From contig OW121741.1 in assembly GCA_933228675.1 (NCBI GenBank), positions 118,679,734 to 118,743,733 on the forward strand: a stretch of 64,000 nt of DNA, given 5' to 3'. Numbering within the stretch: the first letter of the stretch is position 1; each line of letters begins with the position of its first letter. The translations under genes were made by a program, and so were the position numbers. Positions 25,891 to 38,448 of this stretch are shown one piece after another. This DNA is from Stomorhina lunata. Lineage: Eukaryota; Arthropoda; Insecta; Diptera; Rhiniidae. Below the pieces are notes generated by a model, which was not told the DNA's origin, made no database searches, and saw only the letters and a list, made by a program, of their open reading frames with translations.

Positions 25891-26619
25891 TTAACCTTTA
25901 TCTGCTCCTAAAATAAAAATTACGTTGTCTACCTTTGCGTAGGTTTTTCTACGCATGAAATATTATTTATAGTTTTTGGTATAAAATTTTAAAAACTCTG
26001 GGAGGAAACAGTTAGGAAAAGTAATTTATATATATTTGGTAGACGAAGTCTTAAATTAAAACAATTACCCAATGTCATGAACTTAGTTCAAAACTTCACG
26101 TTGGTACTTTTTTTGATAGCATAAGCTTCTACTCCATAGTACGCTGGCCGAAAGGTGGAAATAGTAGTGGTCAGCGATGGACAGCACCCTATAATAATGC
26201 CTTGAATTTCGGAAAAAAAACAACAGAAGTCAAGTTGTAAACCTAATATTTTGAAGGTTTGAAAGGTAAAAAGGTAGCAAGCACCTTTTATATAACTAAC
26301 AGATGTATCACTTTACTAGATTATGAAGATTCTGGCACTAATTCTTCTTCATCTTCTTTTTAGTTTTTCTTGTAAATGGTGTAAAAAAATAATCAAAAAG
26401 AACTTTTCCATGTGTTAAAATCAAAATGATTGAAAAAAAATACCATGACATCAAAAAATCCCACCAACAACGTATGTTTTTTACACATGCGTAGAAAACT
26501 ACGCAAGGGTAGACAACGTAACTTTTGTGATCCAATCTATAAAAAAGAAAATTTCGGAGTAAAAAATGTCTTGTGTACCGTTTGCGTAGTTTTCAACGCA
26601 AAGAGCAGATGAAGGTTAA
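25891..26619. mobile_element. Small terminal-inverted-repeat element (MITE or foldback type)
   Basis: Ends are TTAACCTTTATCTGCTC (25891-25907) and GAGCAGATGAAGGTTAA (26603-26619), 16 of 17 pairs matching. A second, inner inverted pair is longer: ACGTTGTCTACCTTTGCGTA (from about 25922) against TACGCAAGGGTAGACAACGT (to about 26519). The core holds no transposase. A matching fragment near 19988-20020 supports a repeat family. Confidence 0.7.
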
Positions 26620-26728
26620 TAGACTTTGTTTTTGCAGAAAGGAAATAATTAAATTTTATTGAAATTTTGTTTATACATTTTCTAGCTCATACAATTTTTA
26701 GAGTTCTCCAAAATTTTGAATATGTGAC

Positions 26729-26912
26729 AGCGCATAGAGAAAGGGACCTAGAAGTATTTTGCGCTCATAGAGAAAGGGACCTTAGGGTAAAAATGGTTTT
26801 GTTCAGGAGATGCATTTAAAAAGATTTAAATATTATTTTTTACCTTATTTTTATACTTTTAAGTCCCTCTCTATCCACGCAAACTACCCTTAGGTCATTT
26901 TTTCTACGCGCT
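26729..26912. repeat. 184-bp inverted-repeat hairpin element
   Basis: Left arm AGCGCATAGAGAAAGGGACC (26729 on), with an internal partial duplication (GCGCTCATAGAGAAAGGGAC near 26761), faces a right arm AGTCCCTCTCTATCCACGC ... CTACGCGCT ending near 26912. The reverse complement of the right arm reads AGCGCGTAGAAAAAATGACC, then CTAAGGGTAG. The arms are imperfect. Confidence 0.6.
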
Positions 26913-27963
26913 TGTTAAATTTATTTTTATATATCTGGGTATATCCTGTAGTTTCATATCCTTTTAATAAAAAATGTAACCAAGTATTGGAAAATAAGGG
27001 ATATCAGTTATGTCCTTGACTGAGGGATATCTCAATAAGCATATTTTCTATTTTCTTTATCCTTCCCTCAAATAGTGAATATAGTGTTGGAAAATAATAG
27101 AATTTTGTAAAACTGCTCATACTATTTCAGTACAAATTTTGGAATTTAAATTTTTTTTCAAGAATTTTCTAAATTTTAAAGCAAAAAAAATATAAAAAAA
27201 ACATTCTAATGATTCATGCAAAAAATTTTAAAATTTGTAATGACATAATATGAGTAGTTTCACAAAAAATATATTATTTCGCCATCTGCCCACATTTTCG
27301 AATTTGGTATTTTGATGCCGACGCTATATTTGAGAGAAAGACAAAGAAAATGGATGATTGGTTTATTGAGATATTCTTGAGCCATAATTGAAATATAATT
27401 GAGATCGTTTGTTCTATAATACATGATATTAAATTTTCTAATTAAAACAATGTAGGATTACCGGACATATGCTATAATATAAGCCTATCTTCATACAAAT
27501 CCGATAAACATATCATGAGTTATAGGAATATAAAATGGATATATTTTAAAAAAAATGGCTATTGCTACTTCTACTTCAAAAAGTTGGAGCTGTAGCCGTA
27601 GCGGTAATTAAAAAAATGGTAGCTAAAGTAGAAATTCAAACATTGCGCATAAGTATATACAAAATTTCATCAAAGTCAGAGGTGGTAAGGTTAAAAATTC
27701 GTATTTTTCGTTCGAAAAATTTTAATTTCAGCCGAATATTTAAATAATAAAATTTTTTAAGTCTGCACAAGTCTATGTTGAAAAGTTAAGCTGAAAAGTT
27801 TGTAGGATGTTAATCCAAGATTTTGTTTTTTATATGCTTCAACAACAATACGCATTAGTCGCTATTGATATTGTGTAAACAAGTTAACAACATAGAATCT
27901 TTTGGTTGACACATCATTCCGTCTGGTGCGATTTCAAAAGATCATAATCAAAATAACCTTCTA
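26913..27963. other. AT-rich spacer
   Basis: No gene recognised. A 61-codon frame at 27562-27747 is low complexity and unsupported. Confidence 0.6.
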
Positions 27964-29400
27964 GTCCCACTAAAATTTCAAAAATTTCTTATTTTTATAG
28001 GAAATTTTTCAAAATTTTTTTACGAAATTTTTGAAAAATTTCTTATTTTTATAGGAAATTTTTCAAAAATTTCTTATTTTTTTAGGAAATTTTTCAAAAA
28101 TTTCTTATTTTTATAGGAAATTTTTCAAAAATTTCTCATTTTTATAGAAAATTTTTCAAAAATTTCTTATTTTTATAGGAAATTTTTCAAAAATTTCTTA
28201 TTTTTATAGGAAATTTTTCAAAAATTTCTTATTTTTATAGGAAATTTTTTCAAAAATTTCTTATTTTTATAGGAAACTTTTCAAAAATTTCTTATTTCTA
28301 TAGGAAATTTTTCAAAAATTTCTTATTTTTATAAGAAATTTTCCAAAAATTTCTTATTTTTATAGGAAATTTTTCAAAAATTTCTTATTTTTATAGGAAA
28401 TTTTTCAAAAATTTCTTATTTTTATAGGAAATTTTTCAAAAATTTCTTATTTTTATAGAAAAATTTTGAAAAATTTCTTATTCGTATAGGAAATTTTTTA
28501 AAAATTTCTTATTTTTATAGGAAATTTTTGAAAGATTTCTTATTTTTATAGGAAATTTTTGAAAAATTTCTTATTTCTATAGGAAATTTTTCAAAAATTT
28601 CTTATTTTTGTAGGAAATTTTTCAAAAATTTCTTATTTTTAAAGGAAATTTTTCAAAAATTTCTTATTTTTATACGAAATTTTTCAAAAATTTCATATTT
28701 TTATAGGAAATTTTTCAAAAATTTCTTATTTTTATAGGAAATTTTTCAAAAATTTCTTATTTTCATTGGAAAATTTTCAAAATTTTCTTATTTTTATACG
28801 AAATTTTTCAAAATTTTTTATTTTTATAGGAAATTTTTCAAAAACTTCTTATTTTTATAGGAAATTTTCAAAAATTTCTTATTTTTATAGGAAATTTTTC
28901 AAAAATTTCTTATTTTTATAGGAAATTTTTGAAAAATTTCTTATTTTTATAGGAAATTTTTAAAAAATTTCTTATTTTTATAGGAAATTTTTCAAAAATT
29001 TCTTATTTTTATAGAAAATTTTTCAAAAATTTTTTATTTTTATCATAAAATTTTCAAAAATTTCTTATTTTTATAGGAAATTTTTCAAAAATTTCTTATT
29101 TTTATAGGAAATTTTTCAAAATTTTTTTATTTTTATACGAACTTTTTCAAAATTTTTTTATTTTTATACGAAATTTTTCAAAAATTTCTTCTTTTTATAG
29201 GAAATTTTTCAAAAATTTCTTATTTTTATAGGAAATTTTTAAAAAATGTCTTATTTTTATAGGAAAGTTTTCAAAAATTTCTTATTTTTATATAAAAATT
29301 TTCAAAAATTTCTTATTTTTATTGGTAATTTTTTACAATTTTTTTATTTTTATACGAAATTTTTCAAAAATTTCTTATTTTTACAGGAAATTTTTCGAAA
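27964..29400 (+). repeat. 31-bp minisatellite array (satellite C, copy 1)
   Basis: Unit of 31 bp: GGAAATTTTTCAAAAATTTC plus a TTATTTTTATA linker. The palindrome GAAATTTTTCAAAAATTTC has 9-bp arms around a single C. Single-base changes are common, and a few units have the centre base G instead of C. An 86-codon frame at 29246-29506 is Phe/Leu/Ile-rich translated repeat. Confidence 0.96.
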
Positions 29401-30480
29401 ATTTGGTCTAAATATTATCTCAGGAATAGTCTATGGTTTAGTATATGACTTAGTATTTGTGTTAATTGTTGCAAAACTTTCAAGTGCATATAAAACTAGA
29501 ATTTAAAATTGCATTTAAGCTTTTATTTTCTTTTTAACTGATTGCAAAACTTACTTCTCATTTAGTAATTATAATTAGATAAGTGTGTGCTGCAGGATTT
29601 AAAATAGATAAAATTGTGTTTATATAAAATTAAGAGTTTCTCTAATTTTCACAAAGACACGTTTACATCTACTAAATACTTATTATATACAACCAAACTC
29701 AAGGTTGTTGTAAATTATGTAAACTACAATCTCAGTCACATCTAGTTTTTCATCCATATGAAATAAATTTACAGGGTGTTTGTTAGTGGTTTTACAAAAA
29801 CTATGTTTCTAGGAAATTTTTAAATCTAAAACTTCAAGAGAACTTAAAATCCTTTCCCATTTTTTCTAAATATAGTATGTGAGTCAATGTAAGTACATTA
29901 TTCTTTTTATTGTTTTTTCGTATTTCTTTATATTTAAATCTTTGCATCACAAAAGTAGGAATGAGTGTATATAAGAGTCTATGAATTTGGGTGAGTGTGT
30001 GTGCGTGTGCTAAAGCAAATGTGTTTGAGTGTAATTGCATTTTGTGTTTGAGAATTTTGTAATTAAAATCGCTTTGAAATGCAATTATTTAATTTAATTG
30101 CTTTTGTATGCTGAAGTTTATGAAAATTTATGCACAATTTTCCTTAACAATGCATTAGACAATTTTATTTTAAATGAAATTAAAACAAATAAATATTTTT
30201 TGAAAAATTCAAATAAAGATCTTGAAAATGAATTAGAATCTCTTTATAAAAATTTGTTTGTTTGGTTTTCTTTTGTTTTTTGAAAAACAAAAAACAAATA
30301 TTTCATAAATTAAGGCACACTTTAAAGTATAAATTGCTTTTTTTAAACAAAATGAAAAATATACGAGGTAGGTTTGATATGCACTAAAAAAAACTACGCA
30401 ACATTTAAAGAAAAATCTTAAATAACTTTAAATGACAACCAAGTTAAAAAGTGACGAAGATTGCTGAGCTATAGATGTTT
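29401..30480. other. AT-rich spacer between two satellite C arrays
   Basis: No gene recognised. Contains GTGTGTGCGTGTGC (29996-30010) and an inverted A/T stretch near 30268-30298 (TTTGTTTTTTGAAAAACAAA). Confidence 0.6.
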
Positions 30481-32710
30481 GGTTTTTATAAAAATTTTTC
30501 ACTTTTTTTTTGCAAATTTTTCAAAAAAAATTTATGAAACATTTTCAAAAATTTCTTAGTTTTATAAAAAATTTTTAAAATATTCTTATTTTTATAGAAA
30601 ATTTATACAAAATTTGTAATTTTTTAGGAAAAATTCAATATTTTTATAAGAAATTTTTCAAAAATTTCCTATTTTTATAAAAAAATTTTCAAAAATTTCC
30701 TATTTTTATAGGAACTTTTTCAAAAATTTCCTCTTTTTATAAGAAATTTTTTAAAAATTTCCTCTTTTTATAGAAAATTTTTCAAAAATTTTCTCTTTTT
30801 ATAGGAAATTTTTTAAAAATTTCAGTTTTTTTATAGGAAAAATTTTCAAAAATGTCCTATTTTTATATAAATTTTTTTAAAAAATTATTATTTTTTTTAG
30901 AAAATTTTTCAAAAATTTCTAATCTTTTAGGAAAATTTTCAAAAATTTCTTATTTTTATAGGAAATTTCCTATAAAAATAAATTTTAAAAATTTTTTATG
31001 TTTAAAGGAAATTTTTCAAAAATGTCTTATTTTTATAGGAAATTTTTCAAACATTTCATTTCTTTTTATAGGAGATATTTCAAAAATTTCATATTTTATA
31101 GAAGATTTTTTAGAAATTTCTTATTTCTATAGGAAAATTTTTAAAAATTTCCTGTTTTTATAGGACATTTTTCAAAAATTTCTTATTTTTATAAGAAATT
31201 TTTCAAAAATTTCTTATTTTTATAGGAATCTTTCAAAAATTTCTTATTTTTATAGGATATTTCATATTTTATAGGAAAATTTTACAACATATTTTCTTTT
31301 TTTATTGGAAATTTTGTCAATATTTCTTATTTTTAAAAGAAAGTTTGTCAAAGTTTCTTATTTTTGTAGAAACTTTTGTCGAAATTTTTAATTTTGATAA
31401 TAAATTTTGTTATAATATCTTTTATGGGAAATTTTGTCAAAATTTCTTAATTTTATAGCACACTTTTCAAAAAATTCTTATTTTAATAGCAAATTTTTTA
31501 AATTTCTTATTTTTGTAGCAAATTTTTAAAAATTTCACTATTTTATAGCGAATTTTTAAAAAATTTCGTAGCAAATTTTTTAAAAATTACTTTTTTCTAA
31601 GAAATTTTTCAAACATTTCTCATTTTATATAAAATTTTTCAAAAAATTCTTATAAATTTTCTTATCACTGGAGGAAATTAAAATTTTTTTTTTTTTATTT
31701 TGTAGGAATTTTTTAAAAAATTTCCTATTTTTATACGAAATTTTTCAAAAATTTCCTATTTTTTTAAACATTTTTCAAAAGTTTTTTATATTTATAGAAA
31801 ATTTTCAAAAAAATTTCTTATTTGTATAGGAAATTTTTTCAATTTTTTTTATTTTTATAGGAAATTTTTCAAAAGATTCTTATTTGTATAGAAAATTTTT
31901 AAAACTTTCTTATTTTTCAAAAGTTTCTTATATTTGTAGGAAATTTTTCGAAAATTTCTAATTTTTATAGAAAATTTTTCAAATTTGTTTTTATTGAAAA
32001 TTTTTCAAAAATTTATTATTTTTTACGAAATTTGTTCAATATCTTTTATTTTCAAAGAAAATTTTTGAATAATTTCTTTTTTTTATAAAAAATTTAGAAA
32101 AAAAATTTTTAATAGAAGATTTTTCAAAAAATGTAATAAGACATTTTTGTAGAATTTTTTTTTTTAATTTTTTAATTTTATATCAAATTTTTCAAAAATT
32201 TCTTATTTTTAAAGGAAAATTTTTAAAAATTCTTATTTTATAATAATTTTTTTAAAAAATTTCTTTTTTTTTATAGGTTATTTTTAAAAAATTTTTTATT
32301 TTCACTGGAAAATTTTCAAAAATTTCTAATTTTAATAGAAAATTTTTAAAGAATTTCTTATTTTTGTAGGAAAATTTTCAAAATTTTTTTATTTTTATAG
32401 GATATTTTTCAAAAATTTCTTATTTTTGTAGGATTTTTTTCAAAAATTTCTTATTTTTATAGGAAATTTTTCAAAAATTTCTTATTTCCATAATAAATTT
32501 TTCAAAAGTTTATAATTTTTATGGGATTTTTTTTTGAAAAATTTCTTATTTTTATAGAAAATGTTTAAAAAATTTCTTATTTTTAAAGAAAGTTTTTAAC
32601 AAATTTCCTATTTTTTAGGAAATTTTTTAAAAATTTATTTTTTTATAGAAAATTTTTCAAAAATTTCTTATTTTTATCGAAATGTTTCAAAAATTTTTTA
32701 TTTATATAGG
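30481..32710 (+). repeat. Satellite C, copy 2 (heavily diverged)
   Basis: The same 31-bp pattern (AAATTTTTCAAAAATTTC plus TTATTTTTATAGG) with many substitutions and indels. An internal fold, AGGAAATTTCCTATAAAAATAAAT near 30960, marks a local inversion. Much older-looking than copy 1 at 27964. Confidence 0.9.
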
Positions 32711-33897
32711 AAATTAAGTATGTACTTGTATTGGAAAATTTCAAAAAGTTTCTTATTTCAAAATTAGTATAGGTATTTTATGAAGCGTATGATTAATAAT
32801 TTATTACCCTGTTAAGTATACGCAGGAATGTTGTACTTCAAATCTAAAATTGCGTATTTGTACATATTCATGTACAAAGGAGGATTATTTTGTATTTTAC
32901 TTTGTGTTTGTGTATATTTACTAGATCTTTTATTTTTTTATACATTGCTACCACCACTACATACCATAACCCTGAACTAAATATAGTTATTTCTTATTTA
33001 CTACCCGGTTTGTTAATTTAATTTTCTGATTGTGTTATTTTATAAACTATTTCAATGATTTCTTTTTTTAGTTTTTGTACCCAGTTCTGTTTTCTTGAAA
33101 ACAGCAGTAGAAAAAATGCATTTCATGTCGTTTTGTCTAGTATTTTAACCTTGTAGTTAAATTATGGGACTCTTGGTGAGACAAATGTTAAGAATTTTAA
33201 TTAAACGATAGTGGAGGGAAGAAATATATTATGTTGGGAGTTTTTCGTAAGTTTCTGTATAGTTTGATAAAATAATAATAGATTTTTTTATTGTAAGGAA
33301 AAATCTTACTAGTATGGGAGAAAATTAAATTAAAATTGTTTCCCATACTAGTAAGGTTTTCCCTTACTACTCCTACACACCAAATCTAACAATTTCGTAT
33401 ATTAACTATCATGATTCGACTGTAATTCAAATTTCATTTATTGACCTGTTTTTTGTGTAAAGTCGAGAAGTTGTAGTAAATTGAAATATTTAATTATAGC
33501 AATTAGCGCATTCGTCTATTATAAACCGTTTCAAAAAGAATTAATAATTGGACGCTTTTGTGGTCATAATATTGTTTAGTTCGCATTTAATGTTGTGTGG
33601 CATGCGTGACTAAATATTTTGTATAATTATTATACGTATTATTAATCCTTTTTGTAAGATTTGAATCGCCATTTATATATTTGTATACAAATCATTCCGA
33701 GAAAATCTAAACACGTTTTTCAACCTCATCAAATATGTTTGTATGGATTATGGGATGGCACTTCAAATTGACTGTACTTTTAACAAAGACAACCAAAGCA
33801 GAAAGTCTATAGCTGAAAGGCAGCAATGGTTTTTTTGAAGCCAATAGTAAAGAATTTATGGACACAGTATGATAATATCAGATTTATAGCAAAGTTT
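32711..33897. other. AT-rich spacer with one strong hairpin
   Basis: No gene recognised. The only clear structure is the inverted repeat at 33292-33369. Confidence 0.6.
33292..33369. repeat. Inverted repeat of about 33 bp
   Basis: AATCTTACTAGTATGGGAGA (from about 33302) faces TTTCCCATACTAGTAAGG (from about 33338); the outer part GTAAGGAAAA faces TTTTCCCTTAC. The central perfect core is CTTACTAGTATGGGA / TCCCATACTAGTAAG. The loop is about 15 bases of A/T. Confidence 0.85.
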
Positions 33898-34570
33898 ACT
33901 ACTTTAAGTAAAATTTTCAAAATTTTACTATTTTTGTAAAATTTTATTCTTTTTAGTAAAATTTTCAAAATTTTACTCTTTTTAGTAAAATTTTCAAAAT
34001 TTTACTCTTTTTAGTAAAATTTTCAAAATTTTACTATTTTTAGTAAAATTTTCAAAATTTTACTATTTTTAGTAAATTTTTCAAAATTTTACTATTTTTA
34101 GTAAAATTTTCAAAATTTTACTATTTTTAGTAAAATTTTCAAAATTTTACTATTTTTAGTAAAATTTTCAAAATTTTACTTTTTTTTGTAAATTTTCAAA
34201 ATTTTACTATTTTTAGTAAAATTTTCAAAATTTTACTTTTTTTTGTAAATTTTCAAAATTTTACTATTTTTAGTAAAATTTTCAAAATTTTTCTATTTTT
34301 AGGAAAATTATCATAATTTTACTATTTTTAGGAAAATTATGAAAATTTTACTATTTATAATACAATTTGCAAAATTTTACTATTTTTAGTAAAATTTTCA
34401 AAATTTTGCAATTTTTATTAAAATTTTCAAAATATTATAATTTTAATAAAATTTTACTGTTTTCTGTCAAATTTTTAAAATTTTAATGTTTTTAGTAAAA
34501 TTTTTGATACTACATATTTGTAAATTTTTGTAAGTTTTTCAAAATTTTACTATAAAAATTTTCGAAATTT
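33898..34570 (+). repeat. 29-bp minisatellite array (satellite D)
   Basis: Unit of 29 bp: AGTAAAATTTT C AAAATTTTACT (11-bp arms around one C) plus a short T-rich linker. The whole unit is nearly self-complementary. It sits between two satellite C arrays (30481-32710 and 34571-35760) and decays toward the right. Confidence 0.94.
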
Positions 34571-35760
34571 TTCTATTTTCGAATTAATTAGGAAAAAAAA
34601 AATATTTTTAAAGAAAATTTTTCAAAAAATTCTTATTTTTAAAAGAAATTTTTATGAGATTTAAAAAAAAATATTTTTATTTACAATTTTCATAGTTTTA
34701 TGTAAATTTTTTAAAAATTTCTTATTTTTACAGGAAATCTTCAAAAATTTCTTAATTTTAAAGAAAATTTTTCAAAAATTTCTTATTTTTATAGACATTT
34801 TTTTAAAGATTTCTTATTTTTATAGGAATTTTTTTAAAAAATTTTATTTTTATAGGAATTTTTTAAAAAATTTCTTATTTCTATAGGAAATTTTTTAAAA
34901 ATTTCTCAGGTTTTTAGGAAATTTTTAAAACATTTCTTATCTTGATAAGAAATCTTCCAAAAATTTTCTTTTGTTTAGAATATTTTTTTAAATTTTTTTA
35001 ATATTTATAGGAAATTTATCAAAAAGTTCTTATTTTTATAGGAATTTTTTAAAAAATTTCTTATTTTTAGAGAAAATTTTTTTATTTTTATTAAAAATTT
35101 TTTAAAAATTTTTTTATTTTTATTTAAAATCTTTTAAAAATTTCTTATTTTTGTAAGAATTTTTAAAAGAAATTTATTTTTATATGAATTTTTTCAAAAA
35201 TTTCTTAATTTTATAGGAAATTTTTAAAAAATTTCTAATTTTTATAAGAAATTTTTAAAAAATTCCTTATTTAAACAAGAAGTCTTCAAAGAACTTTCTT
35301 TTGTTTAGAATATTTTTAAAATTTTTTTAATTTGTATAGCAAATTTTTCAAAAATTTCTTATTTTTATAGAAATTTAAAAAAAATTCTTATTTTTATAAA
35401 AAAAAATTTTAAAAAATTTCTTATTTTTATAAGAAATCTTTCAAAAATATCTTATCTTTGTAAGAATTTCCTTAAAATTTTCTTATTTTTATAGGAAATT
35501 ATTCCAAAATTTATTTTTTCATAGAAAATTTTTCAAACATTTCTTATTTTTATAGCAATTTTTTTAAAACTTTCTAACATTTATAGGAAAATTTTCAAAA
35601 ATTTCTTATATTTAGAGGAAATTTTTAAAAAATTTATTTGTTTTATAGCAAATTTTTCAAAAATTTCTTATTTTTATAAAAAATTTTTCAAAAATTTCTA
35701 ATTTTTTTAGGAAGTTATTAAAAACTTCCTTTCTTTTATAGGAAAAATTTGCAAGACTTT
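34571..35760 (+). repeat. Satellite C, copy 3 (diverged)
   Basis: Diverged 31-bp units with ATAGGAAATTTTT and AAAAATTTCTTATTTTTA parts. It follows directly on satellite D without unique sequence between. Confidence 0.88.
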
Positions 35761-37065
35761 ACTATTTGTGAACCAGTCTTTTTTTTTTGTGGCTTTCTCA
35801 AAAACAAAATTTCTGAAATTTTTGAAATTTTACCTTTATAGTAAAATTTTTGAAATTTTACCTTTATAGTAAAATTTTTGAAATTTTACTATTTAAGGAA
35901 GGTTTTGAGAATATGAATATTTTTAGTAAAATATTCGATATGTTAAAATTTCTATATGAAATAAAATTAAATAATTTTGATATTTTAAACTTTTGTTAGT
36001 AGAAGTTTGCTATTTTCAAAAAATTCAAGAATGTATTTTTTTTTAATAACGGTAAGAATTTTGAATTGTTAAAGCTCTAAACAGACATTGAAAGTATTAT
36101 AATGGCAACTCTAGTTGTTAACTACATCATGTTCCTCTTCGAAAGTAAAAGCAAACACTAAAAGAAAGTGTTTTAACATATCTCACACAACTACAATGCA
36201 ACAAAAATGTAGACATCCATATAACAAAAAGTAACTATTTATGTTAAAATGTTATTTGTTTTCGCACCACAAACTATCAGAAACAATAGAAATAGAAAAT
36301 AATAACAAAAGCAAATGTAACATTAGCAGCAACAACTTAAATGCAAAAATAAGCAACAAAAACAAATAAAAAGTAACCTCGAATAACTTACGAAATTGGA
36401 TGAATGTTTTCTCTTAAGTATTCGCTAGTTCCTTTTTCTAAGCAGAAAAAGTCAAGAGAAAAAGTTCACTAAAGAATTTTCCTCAAACGCATACAAGTAG
36501 CAACACTTAAACGCTAGCGTTCGTTTATAGTTAAAATCTGATAAAGGAATGTAGTATAACTATTTTTAGTTTAAGCAATTATTTAGAAAATTTCAAGCTT
36601 GGCATAAAAAGGCTGCAGGCAGTGATTCAGAAATAAAACGCACATACATACTTAAATACATATATTGTATATGCGAAATATTTCAAAATTCAAACCTCGA
36701 AACTTTATGACGTAAATTTTTGGGTAAAGTTCTTTTTTCAACTTTAAGATATATGAGTCAAATACGTAAAAAGGTATAAAACTCGTATAGTTTTACCTTT
36801 AGTAGAGTTTGCCTCTATCTTGGCTTTGTATATTTTCATGCGTATGCATTCAGTATATGTATTTTTGAATTATGTAAAACATTCGTTGTCTACAGAAATT
36901 CTCAAGAAACAGCTCAAGTGCTAGTGGCACAGTTTTCCATAATGTTCAGCTTAGGAGTCAAGGTAGTCGCAGTTTTATATAAAAATAATGTTCTTAAAGT
37001 TATATGTTAAAATAATTTTTTATATAAAGAATTATTGTGTTTAAAGGGTTTAAAATATAAATTAT
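35761..37065. other. AT-rich spacer
   Basis: Has three short GAAATTTTACCTTTATAGT repeats at 35817-35895, then AT-rich sequence with scattered AACAA and CATACATA runs. No gene recognised. Confidence 0.6.
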
Positions 37066-38448
37066 TATACCCACCATCAAAAAGAATGGGGGGTATATTG
37101 AGATTGTCATTCCGTTTGTAATTTCCTTAATATTGGTTCAAAAATCAAAAACGATATATATTCTGAATCCTTATGAAATTCTAAGACGATTGAGCTATGT
37201 CCGTCTGTCTGTCCGTCTGTCTGTCTGTCCGTCTGTCTGTCTGTCTGTCTGTCTGTTGAAATCACGATAACGTCTAAACGAAAAGAGCTAGCTAACTGAA
37301 ACTTAGCAAAAACATTTTTTATCTATGAGAAAATTTTGGTATTGAAATTGGGCAAAATCGGTTAGCATTTGGCCATAGCTCCCGTATAACCTCGTCTAGG
37401 CTAATCGCTTATTTGCTAATAAATGACAAATTATGACAGTTATGATGACAAAATTTGGTATCTAGAAGTTTTAGATAAGCACTAGGCAGCATATAAAATT
37501 TCATCGAAATCGGTTCACATTTAGCCATAGCTCCCATACAAAAAACTTACGAAAACAGGCTAAATTTCACCCAAAATACACTTTAATGCCAATAAATCTA
37601 AAAGTATAACAGATATAACCACTAAATTTGGCACAAGAAAGTCTTATATCAATGCCAGCCAGTGTGCAAAATTTTGTCACAATCGGTCACTATTTGACCT
37701 AGCTCCCATATAAAAAAACTTACGAAAACACAAAAATTCAAAAAGAAAAGGGGATTTATGTCCGTCTGTCCGTCAGATAAAATCGTGATAGCTCCTTAAC
37801 TACAAGAGCTAGTAAGACTAAATTAAGCACAAAGAAGTCTTATGTCAATGCCAGCCAGTGTGCAAAATTTCGTCACAATCGGTCACCATTTGACCATAGC
37901 TCCCATATAAAAAACTTATGGAAACACAAAAATACATAAAGAAAAGGTTGTTTATGTCCGTCTGTCCGTCAGATAAAAGCACGATAGCGCCTTAACGAAA
38001 AGAGCTAGAGGGACAAAATTTTACAAAAGTATTTTGGATATCTTGAAAAAGATGTGTGTTGAAAATGGACAAAATCGGTTCAAATTTAGTTAGAGCTCCC
38101 ATATAACCCCGCCCCGGGAAACACATTAATGCTGATAAATTGAATACAATTGTAATAGCTATGACGATTAAATTTAAAATAGGGAAGTTTTATGCAATTT
38201 TTGATCAGTTTATCAAATTTTATAGGAATCAGTCCATATTTGACTTTAGCTTTCTTGTGAAAAACACTCACGGAAACCAAAAATTTTAGCAAAGGCCAGT
38301 TAAAAGCTATTAAATTAGAAACTATGATAGCTATGGTCACTAAATTTTGCAAGAATAAGCTCTCTATATATACCAGCCAGTGCGTAAAATTTTGTTATAA
38401 TCGGTCAACATTTGGCTATAATTCTTATATATATAACATCCCCTTTTT
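37066..38448 (+). repeat. Array unit 1 (1383 bp)
   Basis: Full unit with the 5' block, a short GTCY run and two tandem internal modules of 196 bp (GTCTTATATC at 37641 and GTCTTATGTC at 37837). Confidence 0.93.

Noticed and set aside
27964..29400. Satellite C and satellite A as one family
   Set aside because: They share the AAATTTTTCAAAAATTT core, but linkers and periods differ (TTATTTTTATA, 31 bp versus GCTTCTTTTAGT, 29 bp). Common origin is possible but cannot be shown by reading alone.
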